64,000 bases of DNA from Subtercola boreus. Its GTDB lineage: Bacteria; Actinomycetota; Actinomycetes; Actinomycetales; Microbacteriaceae. Location: contig NZ_NBXD01000012.1 of assembly GCF_003399645.1 (NCBI RefSeq), forward strand, positions 124,001 to 188,000, read 5' to 3'. The translations under genes and the position numbers were made by a program. This document shows, in pieces, positions 53,025 through 63,222 of this stretch; position 1 is the first letter of the stretch, and every line of letters starts with the position of its first letter. Under the pieces are notes generated by a model. It had not been told where the DNA came from, made no database searches, and saw only the letters and a program-made list of their open reading frames with translations.

Positions 53025-54761
53025 ATGAGCATTTCAGAACGACAGATCTCCACCACCGTCCTCGTGATCGGTACCGGCGGCTCCGGACTTCGCGCCGCCA
53101 TCGAACTCGCCGAAGCCGGGGTCGATGTGCTCGCCCTCGGCAAACGGTCCAAATCGGATGCGCACACGTCCCTCGCGGCCGGCGGCATCAATGCGGCCCT
53201 CGGCACCATGGATGCCGAAGACAGCTGGCAGCAGCACGCGGCCGACACCCTGAAGGAGAGCTACCTCCTCGCCAACCCGCACACCGTCGAGATCGTCACC
53301 TCGGGCGCGGCCCAGGGCATCGACGACCTGGAGCGTTACGGCATGCCGTTCGCCCGGGAGGCCGACGGCCGCATCTCGCAGCGCTTCTTCGGCGCCCACA
53401 CCTACCGCCGCACCGCGTTCGCGGGCGACTACACGGGCCTCGAGATCCAGCGCACGCTGGTGAACCGGGCAGCGCAGTTGAATGTGCCCATTCTCGACAC
53501 GGTGTATGTCACACGCATCCTCGTCAACGACGACGGTGCAGTCTTCGGGGCGTACGGATTCGACGTCGAAGACGGTACGAAGTACCTCATCCATGCCGAC
53601 GCGGTGATTCTTGCCGCGGGCGGGCACAACCGCATCTGGCGGCGCACCTCATCGAGGCGAGACGAGAACACCGGCGACTCCTTCCGCCTCGCGGTCGAGG
53701 CGGGCGGGCGCCTGCGCGACCCCGAACTGGTGCAGTTCCACCCGTCAGGCATCATCGAGCCCGAGAACGCGGCCGGCACCCTCATTTCCGAGGCGGCCCG
53801 CGGCGAGGGCGGCATCCTGCGCAATGGGCTGGGCGAGCGCTTCATGCAGAACTACGACCCCGAGCGGCTCGAACTGTCCACCCGAGACCGCGTGGCGCTG
53901 GCCTGCTACACCGAGATCAAGGAGGGTCGCGGCACCCCCAACGGCGGTGTGTGGCTGGATGTCTCGCATCTGCCCCGCGAGACCATCATGACCCGGCTGC
54001 CCAGGGTCTACCAGACGATGCTCGAGCTGCAGATGCTCGACATCACGAAGGATCCGATCGAGATCGCGCCGACCGCGCACTACTCGATGGGTGGCGTCTG
54101 GGTGCGCCCCGAAGACCACTCCACCGACGTTCCCGGCCTCTACGCGATCGGCGAGGCATCGTCGGGACTGCACGGAGCGAACCGGCTCGGTGGCAATTCG
54201 CTCATCGAACTGCTGGTCTTCGGGCGCATCGTCGGCCGGGCCGCCGCGGCCTACTCCGCCGGTCTGTCCGCCCAGAAGCGGTCGGTGGCCGCGGTCGCCG
54301 TCGCTCGGGCCGACATCGACGACCTGCTCGCCTCCGATGGGCCCGAGAACGTGCGCGCGCTGCAGCGCGCCATCCGCAACACCATGACGGCACACGCGGG
54401 TGTCGTTCGAAGCGAGGAGGGCCTGCTGGCCGGGCTCGCCGAGCTCGACGCGATCGAGGCGCGCATCCCGAGCGTGGGCATCCACCCCGACATCGCGGGC
54501 TTCCAGGATCTGGCGCACGCCTTCGACCTGAAGTCGGCAGCGCTCGCGGCGCGGGCCACCCTCGAGGCCGCACTCGAGCGCCGCGAGACCCGCGGCTGCC
54601 ACAACCGCAGCGACTACCCCGAGACCGATCCCGCCCTGCAGGTCAACCTCGTCTGGTCACCGTCGACGGGCGTGGTGCGGGAGACCATCCCGGCCATCCC
54701 CGCCGAGATCGCCGCCTTCATGCGCGAGGACGTCACGGTCGCGGGCAAGCTGCTCGAGTAG
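53025..54761 (+). CDS. Fumarate reductase/succinate dehydrogenase flavoprotein-like FAD oxidoreductase
   Basis: A 578-aa soluble flavoprotein. FAD-binding GTGGSGLRAAIELA at the N-terminus, DAHTSLAAGGINAALG with the His that often carries FAD covalently, QFHPSGI, RGEGGILRNG and HYSMGGVWV catalytic-type segments, and GEASSGLHGANRLGGNSL near the FAD site. No iron-sulfur or membrane partner (SdhB/C/D-like) lies next to it, so it is not a complete complex II. It might be a fumarate-, L-aspartate- or other substrate-specific enzyme, or use a distant partner. Regulated probably by the divergent LysR protein. Confidence 0.85.
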   Translation: MSISERQISTTVLVIGTGGSGLRAAIELAEAGVDVLALGKRSKSDAHTSLAAGGINAALGTMDAEDSWQQHAADTLKESYLLANPHTVEIVTSGAAQGIDDLERYGMPFAREADGRISQRFFGAHTYRRTAFAGDYTGLEIQRTLVNRAAQLNVPILDTVYVTRILVNDDGAVFGAYGFDVEDGTKYLIHADAVILAAGGHNRIWRRTSSRRDENTGDSFRLAVEAGGRLRDPELVQFHPSGIIEPENAAGTLISEAARGEGGILRNGLGERFMQNYDPERLELSTRDRVALACYTEIKEGRGTPNGGVWLDVSHLPRETIMTRLPRVYQTMLELQMLDITKDPIEIAPTAHYSMGGVWVRPEDHSTDVPGLYAIGEASSGLHGANRLGGNSLIELLVFGRIVGRAAAAYSAGLSAQKRSVAAVAVARADIDDLLASDGPENVRALQRAIRNTMTAHAGVVRSEEGLLAGLAELDAIEARIPSVGIHPDIAGFQDLAHAFDLKSAALAARATLEAALERRETRGCHNRSDYPETDPALQVNLVWSPSTGVVRETIPAIPAEIAAFMREDVTVAGKLLE

Positions 54762-54843
54762 CGTCACAGGACGGATGAGGCCCGAGCCCGCCCTGTCAGG
54801 CCTGCTCGGGCCGCATTCCGGTCCTCACCCGCCGACAGGCGAG

Positions 54844-55569
54844 TCAGTCATTGAGATGGGTGATGGCATAGTCGGCTTCGTCGGCTGTGAACTTCTCGCC
54901 ATACTCGCTGGTCAACTGGTCGCGGATGCCTTCGGGCGACATCGACATCTCGTTCTGGTAGTTCTTCGCCGTGGCGAGGGCGTTCGCGTTCCAGTCGGCC
55001 TGCACGTTGTCGACCGCGTACTGGGCAGCCTCGGCCGAGAACTTCTCGCCGTACTCCGAAGTGAGCTGGTCGTAGAGGCGCGCCTTGCTCAGGTGGAGGA
55101 TCTCCGAATAGTTCGTGGCGGAACGCAACGCCGACTTGTATTCGGCGGAAACATCCGGGGCGGCTGGCGCCGCCGGCGCCGGGGCCTGAGCGGCGGGCGC
55201 CTGCGTCTCGATGGGTGCGGCAGTCTCGACGGGCGCCGACGTAGGTGCCGCCTGTGCCGTTTCGACCGGCTGAGGCGCGGAGTAGGCCTGGTTTGTCGGC
55301 GTGGCCGATTCAGCGACGATGCTGACCGGCTCGTCGACCGAGGCACTGTTCACCGCAGCGCCCACCCCGATCGTCACGACGATTGAGGTGATGGTAGCGA
55401 TGCTTCCGAGCGCGATGCCGACGATCGCCAGCACCTTGGACTGGCCCTTTCGCAGTGCAAAGACTCCGAGCACGATGGCAGCGATGCCCACCACCGCGCC
55501 GAAAACCGGGATGAGCCCGAAGAGAAAGGCGGCGATGCCGACGATGAGTGCGGCCAGCGCCAGGCCCAT
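54844..55569 (-). CDS. DUF4190-type membrane protein with two Ltp (host cell surface-exposed lipoprotein) repeats
   Basis: A protein of at least 241 aa. Two membrane helices with a DUF4190 look (GLALAALIVGIAAFLFGLIP, and one near residues 45-70), a Pro/Ala/Thr-rich linker, then two 45-residue Ltp repeats, each containing L.SEYGEKF. Ltp repeats occur in a streptococcal phage superinfection-exclusion lipoprotein and are common in actinobacterial surface proteins. Family-like Pro-rich sequence (PPYTPIPQNPSSPYAATG) continues upstream of this ATG to an ATT at 55692 with no standard start, so the true N-terminus may be longer. Confidence 0.78.
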   Translation of the reverse strand: MGLALAALIVGIAAFLFGLIPVFGAVVGIAAIVLGVFALRKGQSKVLAIVGIALGSIATITSIVVTIGVGAAVNSASVDEPVSIVAESATPTNQAYSAPQPVETAQAAPTSAPVETAAPIETQAPAAQAPAPAAPAAPDVSAEYKSALRSATNYSEILHLSKARLYDQLTSEYGEKFSAEAAQYAVDNVQADWNANALATAKNYQNEMSMSPEGIRDQLTSEYGEKFTADEADYAITHLND

Positions 55570-55804
55570 CGGGGCTTTCGGCGGTCCAGGTGTAAGCGTG
55601 CCGGTGGCCGCGTACGGCGAAGACGGGTTCTGCGGAATGGGCGTGTAGGGGGGTTCCTGTGAGCCGCCCCCCAGCGGTTCAGATGATGTAATGGGGTGAG
55701 TCTGTCAGTTCTGTGAAGACTCACAGGTCCCCGTTCTGGGGCTTGCCCGAGGGTTCCTCCCCGCACGCAGGCGCTGCCAGAATGGGCCGAGGTGGAGGTT
55801 CGCG

Positions 55805-56488
55805 CTGACCGACTGGGATGGGCGGCAGTACGCCCGGTTCGCCGACCTTCAGCACGCGCTCGGCGCGACGTTCGCCGCGGAGCTTCCCCTGGTGAGCGGG
55901 TGCTTGACGTGGGCTGCGGAGACGGAGAGGTGTCGGCCCTCATCGCAGCGCGGCTGCAGACGGGCGCCGTCAGGGGCATCGACCCGTCACCGCTCATGGT
56001 GGCTCAGGCTGCAGGCCGCGCGGATGCCAAGGTGCATTTCGAGGCCGGAGACGTTCTCGCCCTCGACCTGGGCGGGCGAAACATCGACCTGGTCGTGTCG
56101 TTGAACGGATTGCACTGGGTGCCCGACCTCGGCCGCGCCCTCTCAGAGCTCCGCTCGGTCACGGCTCCGGCGGGCCGGTTGGTGCTGCAGTTCGTGGGGG
56201 CGAGCGAGCGCCGTTCCCTCGAACAGATGGCGATGGATGTCGCGGGATCCCCCGGTGGAACGCAAACTTCGACGGGTTCGATGCCCCCTTCGTGCGCCCC
56301 TCACCGGGCGAGGTCGAGCGGCTCGCCGCGGCCGCCGGACTCCGCACAGCCGACTCCCACCTCAGCGAGCACCGCTTCGACTTCGCCGATCGGGCGAGCT
56401 TCGAACGCTGGTGCACGCTCGGGTTCGGTCGGGCTCCGCCTCGCTCTTCATCTTCAGCCAGCTCCGGGTCGAACTCGCCCCGGCATAA
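55805..56488 (+). pseudogene. Class I SAM-dependent methyltransferase, broken by three frameshifts
   Basis: The parts of one trans-aconitate-methyltransferase-like protein are readable in order but in changing frames. Frame 1: DWDGRQYARFADLQHALG (from 55811). Frame 2, after about 55890: ERVLDVGCGDGEVSAL, the SAM-binding motif, to about 56246. Frame 3, from about 56247 at a C5 run: RWNANFDGFDAPFVRPSPG. Back to frame 1 at about 56432: GSASLFIFSQLRVELAPA, then stop. The expected start codon position reads CTG after a GAGGTGGAGG ribosome site. Sequencing error is possible but three would be needed. Confidence 0.8.
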
Positions 56489-56495
56489 TGGGGTC

Positions 56496-57041
56496 ATGAC
56501 CCGCGCGCTGCTTCTGATCGACATCCAACTCGACTACTTCCCGGGTGGCTCCTTCCCTCTGGTCGAACCGCTTGCGGCGGCGACGTCGGCGCGAGCGGTC
56601 CTCGACACCTTCCGCGCCAGCGGCGAAAAGGTGATGCACGTCTTCCACGTGTCCACAGATCCTGACGCGACCTTCTTCCGGCCCGGTACACCGGGCGTCG
56701 GGTTCCACCCGCTGATGACTCCGGCCGAGGGTGAGGTCGTCATCGAGAAGCACGAGCCCAACAGCTTCATCGGCACGGGGCTGAGCGAGCGTCTGGCGGA
56801 GAACGACGTCACCGAGTTGGTGATCGTCGGAATGATGAGCAGCATGTGCGTCGACTCGACCACCCGGGCCGCACACGAACTCGGGTACACCGTGACCGTC
56901 GTCGCTGGGGCGTGCGCGGCGCCCGACCTCCGGTTCGACGGCACGACCGTTCCGGGTGCGCAGGTGCACGCCTCTTTCATGGCCGCTCTCGACGGCAGTT
57001 TTGCCACCGTCGTGCCGGATGCGGCCGCGCTGCAGGGCTGA
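56496..57041 (+). CDS. Isochorismatase-like cysteine hydrolase
   Basis: A 181-aa hydrolase of the isochorismatase superfamily. The catalytic triad is visible: Asp in LLIDIQLDYF (residue 9), Lys in EKHEPNSFIG and Cys in MSSMCVDSTTRAA. The cis-peptide and substrate loops look normal. The reaction (nicotinamidase-like or other amide/ether hydrolysis) cannot be assigned. It begins 8 nt after the methyltransferase pseudogene, and the two were once probably one operon. Confidence 0.9.
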   Translation: MTRALLLIDIQLDYFPGGSFPLVEPLAAATSARAVLDTFRASGEKVMHVFHVSTDPDATFFRPGTPGVGFHPLMTPAEGEVVIEKHEPNSFIGTGLSERLAENDVTELVIVGMMSSMCVDSTTRAAHELGYTVTVVAGACAAPDLRFDGTTVPGAQVHASFMAALDGSFATVVPDAAALQG

Positions 57042-57051
57042 TCGAAGCTCC

Positions 57052-57095
57052 GCGCGTCGGAAGCGCGTCGGAAGCGCGTCGGGAGCACGTCCGGC
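57052..57095 (+). repeat. 11-bp tandem repeat, four degenerate copies
   Basis: GCGCGTCGGAA at 57052 and 57063, GCGCGTCGGGA at 57074 and GCACGTCCGGC at 57085. It occupies the short space between the convergent hydrolase and TetR genes. Confidence 0.85.
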
Positions 57096-57126
57096 TCGCG
57101 CAGGGCTCGCGCCGGTCGCTCCCGGC

Positions 57127-57726
57127 TCAGCCGCCGAGCTCGGCCCCGAGGGAGTCGAGCGCCGCCACGACGAACGGTTCCAGCGATCCGCGCGACGGGC
57201 CCGCAGCCGCCCACTCCTGGGCTGCCGCCACCACGGCACCGGTCACCGCGTACGCAAGGGTTCGGGGCCGGAGCGTCTCCGGGTCGAGGCCGAGTCGCAC
57301 ACCGGTGAAGGTGGCCACGAGCCCCGCCCACCGCGAGAAGCGCGCCAGCGCTGACGCCTGCACCTCTGCGACGGTGCCGACGAAGGGGTACTGGGTCAGG
57401 ATCCACGGCACTCTCGACGGCCCGAAGTCGCGGGCTGTGGCCGCCAGGGCGGCAGTGAGCGCGATCGTGAGCCGGGCATCCGGAGCCTGCTCGTCGAGCC
57501 TCTGCTGCAGAACATCGGATGCCCGGTCGATGTCGCCCCAGAACACGTCGCTCTTGCTGCCGAAGTAGTTGAAGAAGGTCGAGCGGCCGACGCCGGCGCG
57601 CTGGGTGATCTGCTCGACGGTGGTCTTGGAGTAGGTGTTTTCGAGAAAGAGTTCGAAGGCTGCGTCTTCGAGCAGCTCGCGGGAGGAGGCTCGCGGGCGG
57701 CCCCGGGCCGGTTTTGGTTCCTCCAC
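57127..57726 (-). CDS. TetR-family transcriptional regulator
   Basis: A 199-aa regulator. The N-terminal HTH (QITQRAGVGRSTFFNYF, residues about 40-56) is typical of TetR proteins; the C-terminal helical ligand-binding domain is not recognisable. The GTG start is preceded by AAAGGAG, and the first residues (EEPKPARGRPRASSRE) are basic. It is divergent from the ileS leader. Target unknown. Confidence 0.87.
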   Translation of the reverse strand: MEEPKPARGRPRASSRELLEDAAFELFLENTYSKTTVEQITQRAGVGRSTFFNYFGSKSDVFWGDIDRASDVLQQRLDEQAPDARLTIALTAALAATARDFGPSRVPWILTQYPFVGTVAEVQASALARFSRWAGLVATFTGVRLGLDPETLRPRTLAYAVTGAVVAAAQEWAAAGPSRGSLEPFVVAALDSLGAELGG

Positions 57727-57781
57727 AGGGTCTCCTTTCGCGAGAGTTGTCCCCAGCAGCCTAGTCAGCGCGGGGCGCGTG

Positions 57782-57787
57782 TAATAT
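57782..57787 (+). promoter_or_regulatory. -10 element for the ileS leader
   Basis: TAATAT stands out in this GC-rich area, about ten nucleotides before the first conserved T-box nucleotides. No good -35 is seen. Confidence 0.5.
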
Positions 57788-57796
57788 TGCCGTGCA

Positions 57797-58045
57797 AAGA
57801 CTATGAGCCGGTCATCACCGGGGAGTCGCCGGAAGAACAGTGGTACCCCTCCCGAAAGGGTGGGCCCGCCCAGTAGACCCGGCCGGGGCTGGCCCGTCAC
57901 AGCCAAAGAGAGAGCGACCGAACGAGCCGGGGCAGCGACAGCGAACCGGCACAGACGGTAAGCGGGGTGGTACCGCGCCGGAGCAGAAGAGCTGGCGTCC
58001 TCGTGGAACAGGCAGCAGCACCAACACAGCCGTCCAGGAGACACC
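57797..58045 (+). promoter_or_regulatory. T-box leader of ileS (tRNA-Ile responsive)
   Basis: The short Stem I with the specifier loop carries ATC (57814-57816), the Ile codon, in GCCGGTCATCACCGG. The T-box antiterminator/antisequestrator bulge sequence GGTGGTACCGCG is at 57966-57977. This matches the compact actinobacterial ileS T-box that controls translation initiation, and its distal part ends near the AGGAG before the ileS ATG. No terminator-like T-run is seen. Confidence 0.92.
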
Positions 58046-58052
58046 AGCAACC

Positions 58053-61000
58053 ATGACGTACCCCAAAGAAGCACCCGCAGCCGGGGCCGGCACGACCGAC
58101 GCCGCCGGCGCGGCCTTCGGCGCCGGCAGGCCTCCCGCCTCCGTCACGCCGAGCCCGAAGTTCCCAGCTCTCGAAGAACAGGTGCTCGCGTTCTGGAAGG
58201 CCGACGGTACCTTCCAGGCGTCCATCGACGCGCGGGCTGATGCTCCCGAATGGGTCTTCTACGATGGCCCTCCCTTCGCAAACGGCCTTCCGCACTATGG
58301 CCACCTGCTCACCGGGTACGCCAAAGACCTCTTTCCGCGCTTCCAGACCATGCGCGGCAAGCTCGTTCACCGCCGCTTCGGCTGGGACACCCACGGTCTC
58401 CCGGCCGAACTCGAAGCGATGCGCCAGCTCGGCATCACCGAGAAGAGCCAGATCGAGGCGATGGGCATCGCCGAATTCAACGCGGCGGCTCGGGCATCCG
58501 TTCTGCAGTACACCGGCGAGTGGCAGGAGTACGTCACCCGCCAGGCCCGCTGGGTCGACTTCGAGAACGACTACAAGACGCTCGACACCACCTTCATGGA
58601 GAGCGTGATCTGGGCCTTCAAGCAGCTGCACGACAAGGGCCTGGCGTACGAGGGCTTCCGGGTTCTGCCGTACTGCTGGCACGACGAGACACCGCTGTCG
58701 AACCACGAACTGCGCATGGACGACGACGTCTACAAGATGCGGCAAGACCAGACCGTCACGGTCACCTTCCCGCTCGTGGGCACGAAGGCCGAGGCGCTGG
58801 GCCTGACCGCCGTGCGGGCGCTGGCCTGGACGACGACCCCGTGGACCCTGCCGACCAACCTCGCGCTCGCCGTCGGGCCCGACATCACCTACGCCGTCGT
58901 GCCGAGCGGCCCGAACGGCACCGCCGATGCAGAGGTCGTGGGGGAGGTCGGGGGTACGGATGTCTCGACCACCGTCCTGACCGCCGACTACCTCCTCGCC
59001 GCCGACCTGGTCGGCAACTACGCCAAAGAGCTCGGCTACGATTCCGCAGAGGCAGCCCGCGCGGCGGTCGGCCGCACCCTTCTCGGGAGCGAGCTCGACG
59101 GCATCCGGTACGACCGGCTGTGGGACCACTACGCCGACGTCGAGACCTACGGCACCCAGAACGCCTGGCAGATCCTCGTCGCCGACTACGTGTCGACCAC
59201 CGAGGGCACCGGCGTCGTGCACCAGTCGCCGGCCTATGGCGAGGAAGACCAGAAGATCTGCGAGGCCGCGGGCATCCCGGTGCTCATCTCGGTCGACGAG
59301 GGCGCTCGCTTCCTGCCGAACATCACCGAGGTCGCAGGTCTCCAGGTCTTCGAGGCGAACAGGCCGTTGACGCAACTGCTGAAGGCCAACGGCCGGCTGC
59401 TTCGCCAGGCGAGCTACGAGCACTCCTACCCGCACTGCTGGCGCTGCCGCAACCCGCTGATCTACAAGGCGGTGTCGAGCTGGTTCGTGCGGGTCACCGA
59501 GATCCGTGACCGCATGGAGGAGCTCAACCAGCAGATCGGCTGGGTGCCCGAGAACGTCAAAGACGGCCAGTTCGGCAAATGGGTGAGCAACGCCCGCGAC
59601 TGGTCGATCTCGCGCAACCGCTACTGGGGTTCGCCCATCCCGGTGTGGAAGAGCGACAACCCCGAGTACCCGCGCGAAGACGTCTACGGCTCCCTCGACG
59701 AGCTCAAGCGAGACTTCGGCACCCTGCCCCTGAACGCCGAGGGCCAGCCCGACCTGCACCGGCCCTTCATCGACGAGCTGACCCGCCCGAACCCCGACGA
59801 CCCGACCGGCCAGTCGACAATGCGCCGCATCGAAGATGTGCTCGACGTCTGGTTCGACAGCGGGTCGATGCCGTTCGCCCAGGTGCACTACCCGTTCGAG
59901 AACCGCGACTGGTTCGATTCGCACAGCCCCGCCGACTTCATCGTCGAGTACATCGGCCAGACCCGCGGCTGGTTCTACACGATGCACACCCTGTCGACCG
60001 CCCTGTTCGACCGCCCGGCGTTCAAGAGCGTCATCAGCCACGGCATCGTGCTCGGCAGCGACGGCCAGAAGATGTCGAAGAGCCTCCGCAACTACCCCGA
60101 CGTGAACGAGGTCTTCGACCGCGACGGGTCGGATGCGATGCGCTGGTTCCTCATGAGCTCGCCGGTTCTGCGGGGCGGCAACCTCGTCGTCACGGAGGAG
60201 GGCATCCGTGAGTCTGTGCGCCAGTTCCTGCTGCCGCTCTGGAACACCTATTACTTCTTCAGCCTGTATGCGAATGCCGCAGGTTCGAGCGCGGGTGCCG
60301 CTCCGGATGTCGCGGGCTCGTCCGCAGGCTACGAGGCCTCCTGGCGCACCGACTCGACCGATGTGCTCGACCGCTACCTGCTCGCCAAGACGCGCGAACT
60401 CGTCGAGGGTGTGACGTCAGACCTCGAGGCTCTGGATGCGACCGTGGCTGCGGCCCGTCTCCGCGACTTCGCCGACGTTCTGACGAACTGGTACGTGCGA
60501 CGCTCGCGCGACCGGTTCTGGTCGGGCGACGAGAAGCAGGCGTTCGACACGCTCTACACCGTTCTCGAGACGCTGACGCGACTCTCGGCCCCGCTCATCC
60601 CCCTCATCGGCGAGCACATCTGGCAGGGCCTGACGGGCGGTCGCAGCGTTCACCTCGAAGACTGGCCGCACGCGAACGCCTTCCCCGAAGACCATGCGCT
60701 CGTGGCGACGATGGACCAGATCCGCGCCATCAGCTCGACGGCCCTCTCGCTCCGCAAAGCGAACGGGCTGCGCGTGCGCCTGCCGCTGGCGAACCTCACC
60801 ATCGTGACCTCGAACGCGGCGGCGCTCGCTGCGTTCGACGACATCCTGCGCGACGAGCTGAACGTCAAGACGGTCACCTTCGTCGAGCAGAGCGCCACCA
60901 GCGCGGCCGACTTCGGCATCACGTCGAAGCTCACCGTGAATGCCCGTGCGGCGGGACCGCGTCTCGGCAGGCAGGTGCAGCTCGCGATCAAGGCCGCCCG

Positions 61001-61601
61001 GGCCGGTGACTGGAGCGAGGAGGGCGGCGTCGTCACAGCCGGCGGCATCGCGCTGGAACCCGCAGAGTACGACCTCGTGCTCGAGACGGCTGCTCCGGAT
61101 GCCGCGGGGCAGCCTGCTGCCGAGGGTGCCGCAGCCCCGGCCTCCGCGCTCGCACTTCTGCCCGGGGGAGGGTTCGCCCTGCTCGACACCGCGATGACCC
61201 TGGAGCTTCAGGCCGAGGGCCTGGCGCGAGACGTCGTCCGTGCCGTGCAGGAGACTCGCAAGGGCGCCGGCTTCGACGTGAGCGACCGCATCACGCTCGA
61301 TCTCATCTTCTTCTCCGATGATGACGCCGACGCGGTGAGGAGTGTCGCCGTCGGTGGCTCCGGCAGCAACGCCGGCACCGTCGCGATCGACGACGAGACC
61401 CTCGCCACCCGCTTCACCGTCGTCTCGCCGAAGGACTTCAGAAACCTCGGGCAGTACCGTGACCAGCTCGCCTCCGAGTGGGTGGGTCGCCTGGTCGCCG
61501 CCGCGCCCGAGCATGTGGCCCGTATCGAGGGCGGCAAGTACGCCAACAGCGACCTGTTCGTCGTGGCCGTGAGCCGGCCGGAAGGAGTGCGGAATGTCTG
61601 A
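58053..61601 (+). CDS. ileS: Isoleucyl-tRNA synthetase
   Basis: An 1182-aa class I synthetase charging tRNA-Ile. The HIGH-type motif is [13 protein letters not shown] (about residue 74-86), the KMSKS loop is [13 protein letters not shown], and WDTHGLPAE and the editing domain are present. The long C-terminal part, without zinc ligands of the bacterial type, corresponds to the eukaryote-like IleS clade, often mupirocin-resistant. ATG 58053 follows AGGAG by 12 nt. The end overlaps folC by 8 nt. Confidence 0.96.
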   Translation: MTYPKEAPAAGAGTTDAAGAAFGAGRPPASVTPSPKFPALEEQVLAFWKADGTFQASIDARADAPEWVFYDGPPFANGLPHYGHLLTGYAKDLFPRFQTMRGKLVHRRFGWDTHGLPAELEAMRQLGITEKSQIEAMGIAEFNAAARASVLQYTGEWQEYVTRQARWVDFENDYKTLDTTFMESVIWAFKQLHDKGLAYEGFRVLPYCWHDETPLSNHELRMDDDVYKMRQDQTVTVTFPLVGTKAEALGLTAVRALAWTTTPWTLPTNLALAVGPDITYAVVPSGPNGTADAEVVGEVGGTDVSTTVLTADYLLAADLVGNYAKELGYDSAEAARAAVGRTLLGSELDGIRYDRLWDHYADVETYGTQNAWQILVADYVSTTEGTGVVHQSPAYGEEDQKICEAAGIPVLISVDEGARFLPNITEVAGLQVFEANRPLTQLLKANGRLLRQASYEHSYPHCWRCRNPLIYKAVSSWFVRVTEIRDRMEELNQQIGWVPENVKDGQFGKWVSNARDWSISRNRYWGSPIPVWKSDNPEYPREDVYGSLDELKRDFGTLPLNAEGQPDLHRPFIDELTRPNPDDPTGQSTMRRIEDVLDVWFDSGSMPFAQVHYPFENRDWFDSHSPADFIVEYIGQTRGWFYTMHTLSTALFDRPAFKSVISHGIVLGSDGQKMSKSLRNYPDVNEVFDRDGSDAMRWFLMSSPVLRGGNLVVTEEGIRESVRQFLLPLWNTYYFFSLYANAAGSSAGAAPDVAGSSAGYEASWRTDSTDVLDRYLLAKTRELVEGVTSDLEALDATVAAARLRDFADVLTNWYVRRSRDRFWSGDEKQAFDTLYTVLETLTRLSAPLIPLIGEHIWQGLTGGRSVHLEDWPHANAFPEDHALVATMDQIRAISSTALSLRKANGLRVRLPLANLTIVTSNAAALAAFDDILRDELNVKTVTFVEQSATSAADFGITSKLTVNARAAGPRLGRQVQLAIKAARAGDWSEEGGVVTAGGIALEPAEYDLVLETAAPDAAGQPAAEGAAAPASALALLPGGGFALLDTAMTLELQAEGLARDVVRAVQETRKGAGFDVSDRITLDLIFFSDDDADAVRSVAVGGSGSNAGTVAIDDETLATRFTVVSPKDFRNLGQYRDQLASEWVGRLVAAAPEHVARIEGGKYANSDLFVVAVSRPEGVRNV

Positions 61602-63222
61602 TCGCAGCAACGAAGCGGGCGCTGACGAGTTCGGTAACGATGGTCTCCGCGAGGGAGACGGCAGGCGCGACGAAGTCGGGTACGGAGACGACCCCGGCGA
61701 CGGCGTGCACCGCCAGCGTTACGACGACGACGGAACGGTCGACGAAGACGATCCCGGTGCCGCTGCCGACGACGACAGCGCCGACGAGTTCGAGATGGCC
61801 GACGCCTACGACGGGCAGCTCGTGGTGCGGGCGGGCGGTGCGGCGACGATCGGCGAAGACGAGCCCGAGCTGCCCGACGAGTTCGTCGAGCAGGGCGACG
61901 AGGTCTACGCCGAGCTGCTCTCGCGACTCGGTGAGGCAGCGCCCGAACCCCGGCTCGGCGCCACGCGCAGGGTGGTCGAGTTGCTGGGCGATCCGCACCG
62001 GGCCTATCCGATCATCCACATCACCGGAACCAACGGAAAGACCAGCACCAGCCGCATCGCCGAGAGCATCCTCCGCGCCTATGGGCTGCGCACCGGGCTC
62101 TTCACCAGCCCGCACCTCGAGCGGCTGAACGAACGCATCATGATCGACGGCAGGCCGATCAGCAATGAGGCGCTCGCCGCGAACTGGGCCGACATCCAGC
62201 CCTACCTCCGGTTGGTCGACGACGAGCTCACCGCGGAAGGAGAGCCCCGGCTCACCTTCTTCGAGGCCCTGTCTGTTCTGGCCTTCGCGTCGTTCGCCGA
62301 TGCGCCGATCGACGTCGGTGTGATCGAGGTGGGTATGGGCGGCGAATGGGACTCGACGAACGTCGCCGACGGGCAGGTCGCCGTGTTCACGCCGATCTCG
62401 CTCGACCACACCGCCCGCCTCGGCAACACCGTCGCCGAGATCGCCCGCACCAAGTCGGGCATCGTGAAACCGGCCGTGCAGGTCGTGTCGTCGAAGCAGC
62501 AACCTGAGGCACTGGCCGAGTTGCAGCGTGCGGCCGAGCTCACCGAGTCGACGTTCATCAGTGAGGGGGAGCAGTTCGAGGTGCTCTCCCGTTCCGTGGC
62601 GGTCGGCGGGCAGGTCGTGACCATCAAGGGCATCGCCGGTACCTACCGCGACCTCTTCCTCCCGCTCTACGGCGATCACCAGGCGCAGAACGCGGCCGTC
62701 GCGGTCGCGGCGGTGGAGTCGTTCCTCGGTGGGGGAACGAACGCCCTCGTCGACGATGTTCTCGTCGAGGCCTTCAACTCGGTCACATCGCCCGGGCGCC
62801 TGCAGTTGATCGGCACCGAGCCGACGGTGCTGGTGGATGCCGCGCACAACCCGGGTGGTGCGACGGCGCTCGCGGCGGCGCTCACCGAATACTTCTCGTT
62901 CGACAAGGTCGTCGCCGTGATCAGCGTGCTGGCCGACAAGGACGCAGCCGGAATCATGCGGGCGCTCGAACCCGTCGTGTCGGAGTTCGTTGTGACGCGT
63001 TCGTCGTCAGACCGCGCGATCGACGCCGACGAACTGGCGAGCGTAGTCGTCGGCATCGCCGGTGCCGACCGGGTGATCGTCGAGCTCGACCCGCGCGAGG
63101 CGGCGGCGATCGCCCGTGACTCGGCGGGGGAGAGCGCGAAGGGCGCCGTGCTCGTCACGGGCTCGATCACCCTCGTGGGCGAGATCATCACCCTGGCGGC
63201 CGAGGAAGGGTGGAAGCCGTGA
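61594..63222 (+). CDS. folC: Bifunctional dihydrofolate/folylpolyglutamate synthase with acidic N-terminal extension
   Basis: A 542-aa Mur-ligase-fold enzyme that adds glutamate to folates. The P-loop [13 protein letters not shown] (near residue 146), [22 protein letters not shown] and [10 protein letters not shown] are family signatures. The first about 100 residues are a strongly acidic, Gly/Asp-rich, presumably disordered segment not seen in normal FolC, before the usual start [10 protein letters not shown]. The ATG lies inside the last codons of ileS. The next gene overlaps its stop. Confidence 0.94.
   Translation: MSDRSNEAGADEFGNDGLREGDGRRDEVGYGDDPGDGVHRQRYDDDGTVDEDDPGAAADDDSADEFEMADAYDGQLVVRAGGAATIGEDEPELPDEFVEQGDEVYAELLSRLGEAAPEPRLGATRRVVELLGDPHRAYPIIHITGTNGKTSTSRIAESILRAYGLRTGLFTSPHLERLNERIMIDGRPISNEALAANWADIQPYLRLVDDELTAEGEPRLTFFEALSVLAFASFADAPIDVGVIEVGMGGEWDSTNVADGQVAVFTPISLDHTARLGNTVAEIARTKSGIVKPAVQVVSSKQQPEALAELQRAAELTESTFISEGEQFEVLSRSVAVGGQVVTIKGIAGTYRDLFLPLYGDHQAQNAAVAVAAVESFLGGGTNALVDDVLVEAFNSVTSPGRLQLIGTEPTVLVDAAHNPGGATALAAALTEYFSFDKVVAVISVLADKDAAGIMRALEPVVSEFVVTRSSSDRAIDADELASVVVGIAGADRVIVELDPREAAAIARDSAGESAKGAVLVTGSITLVGEIITLAAEEGWKP

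Noticed and set aside
57726-58074. N-terminal extension of the TetR regulator through the T-box region
   Set aside because: The extension is antisense to the T-box and promoter; the GTG at 57726 has a good ribosome site and gives a normal TetR length.
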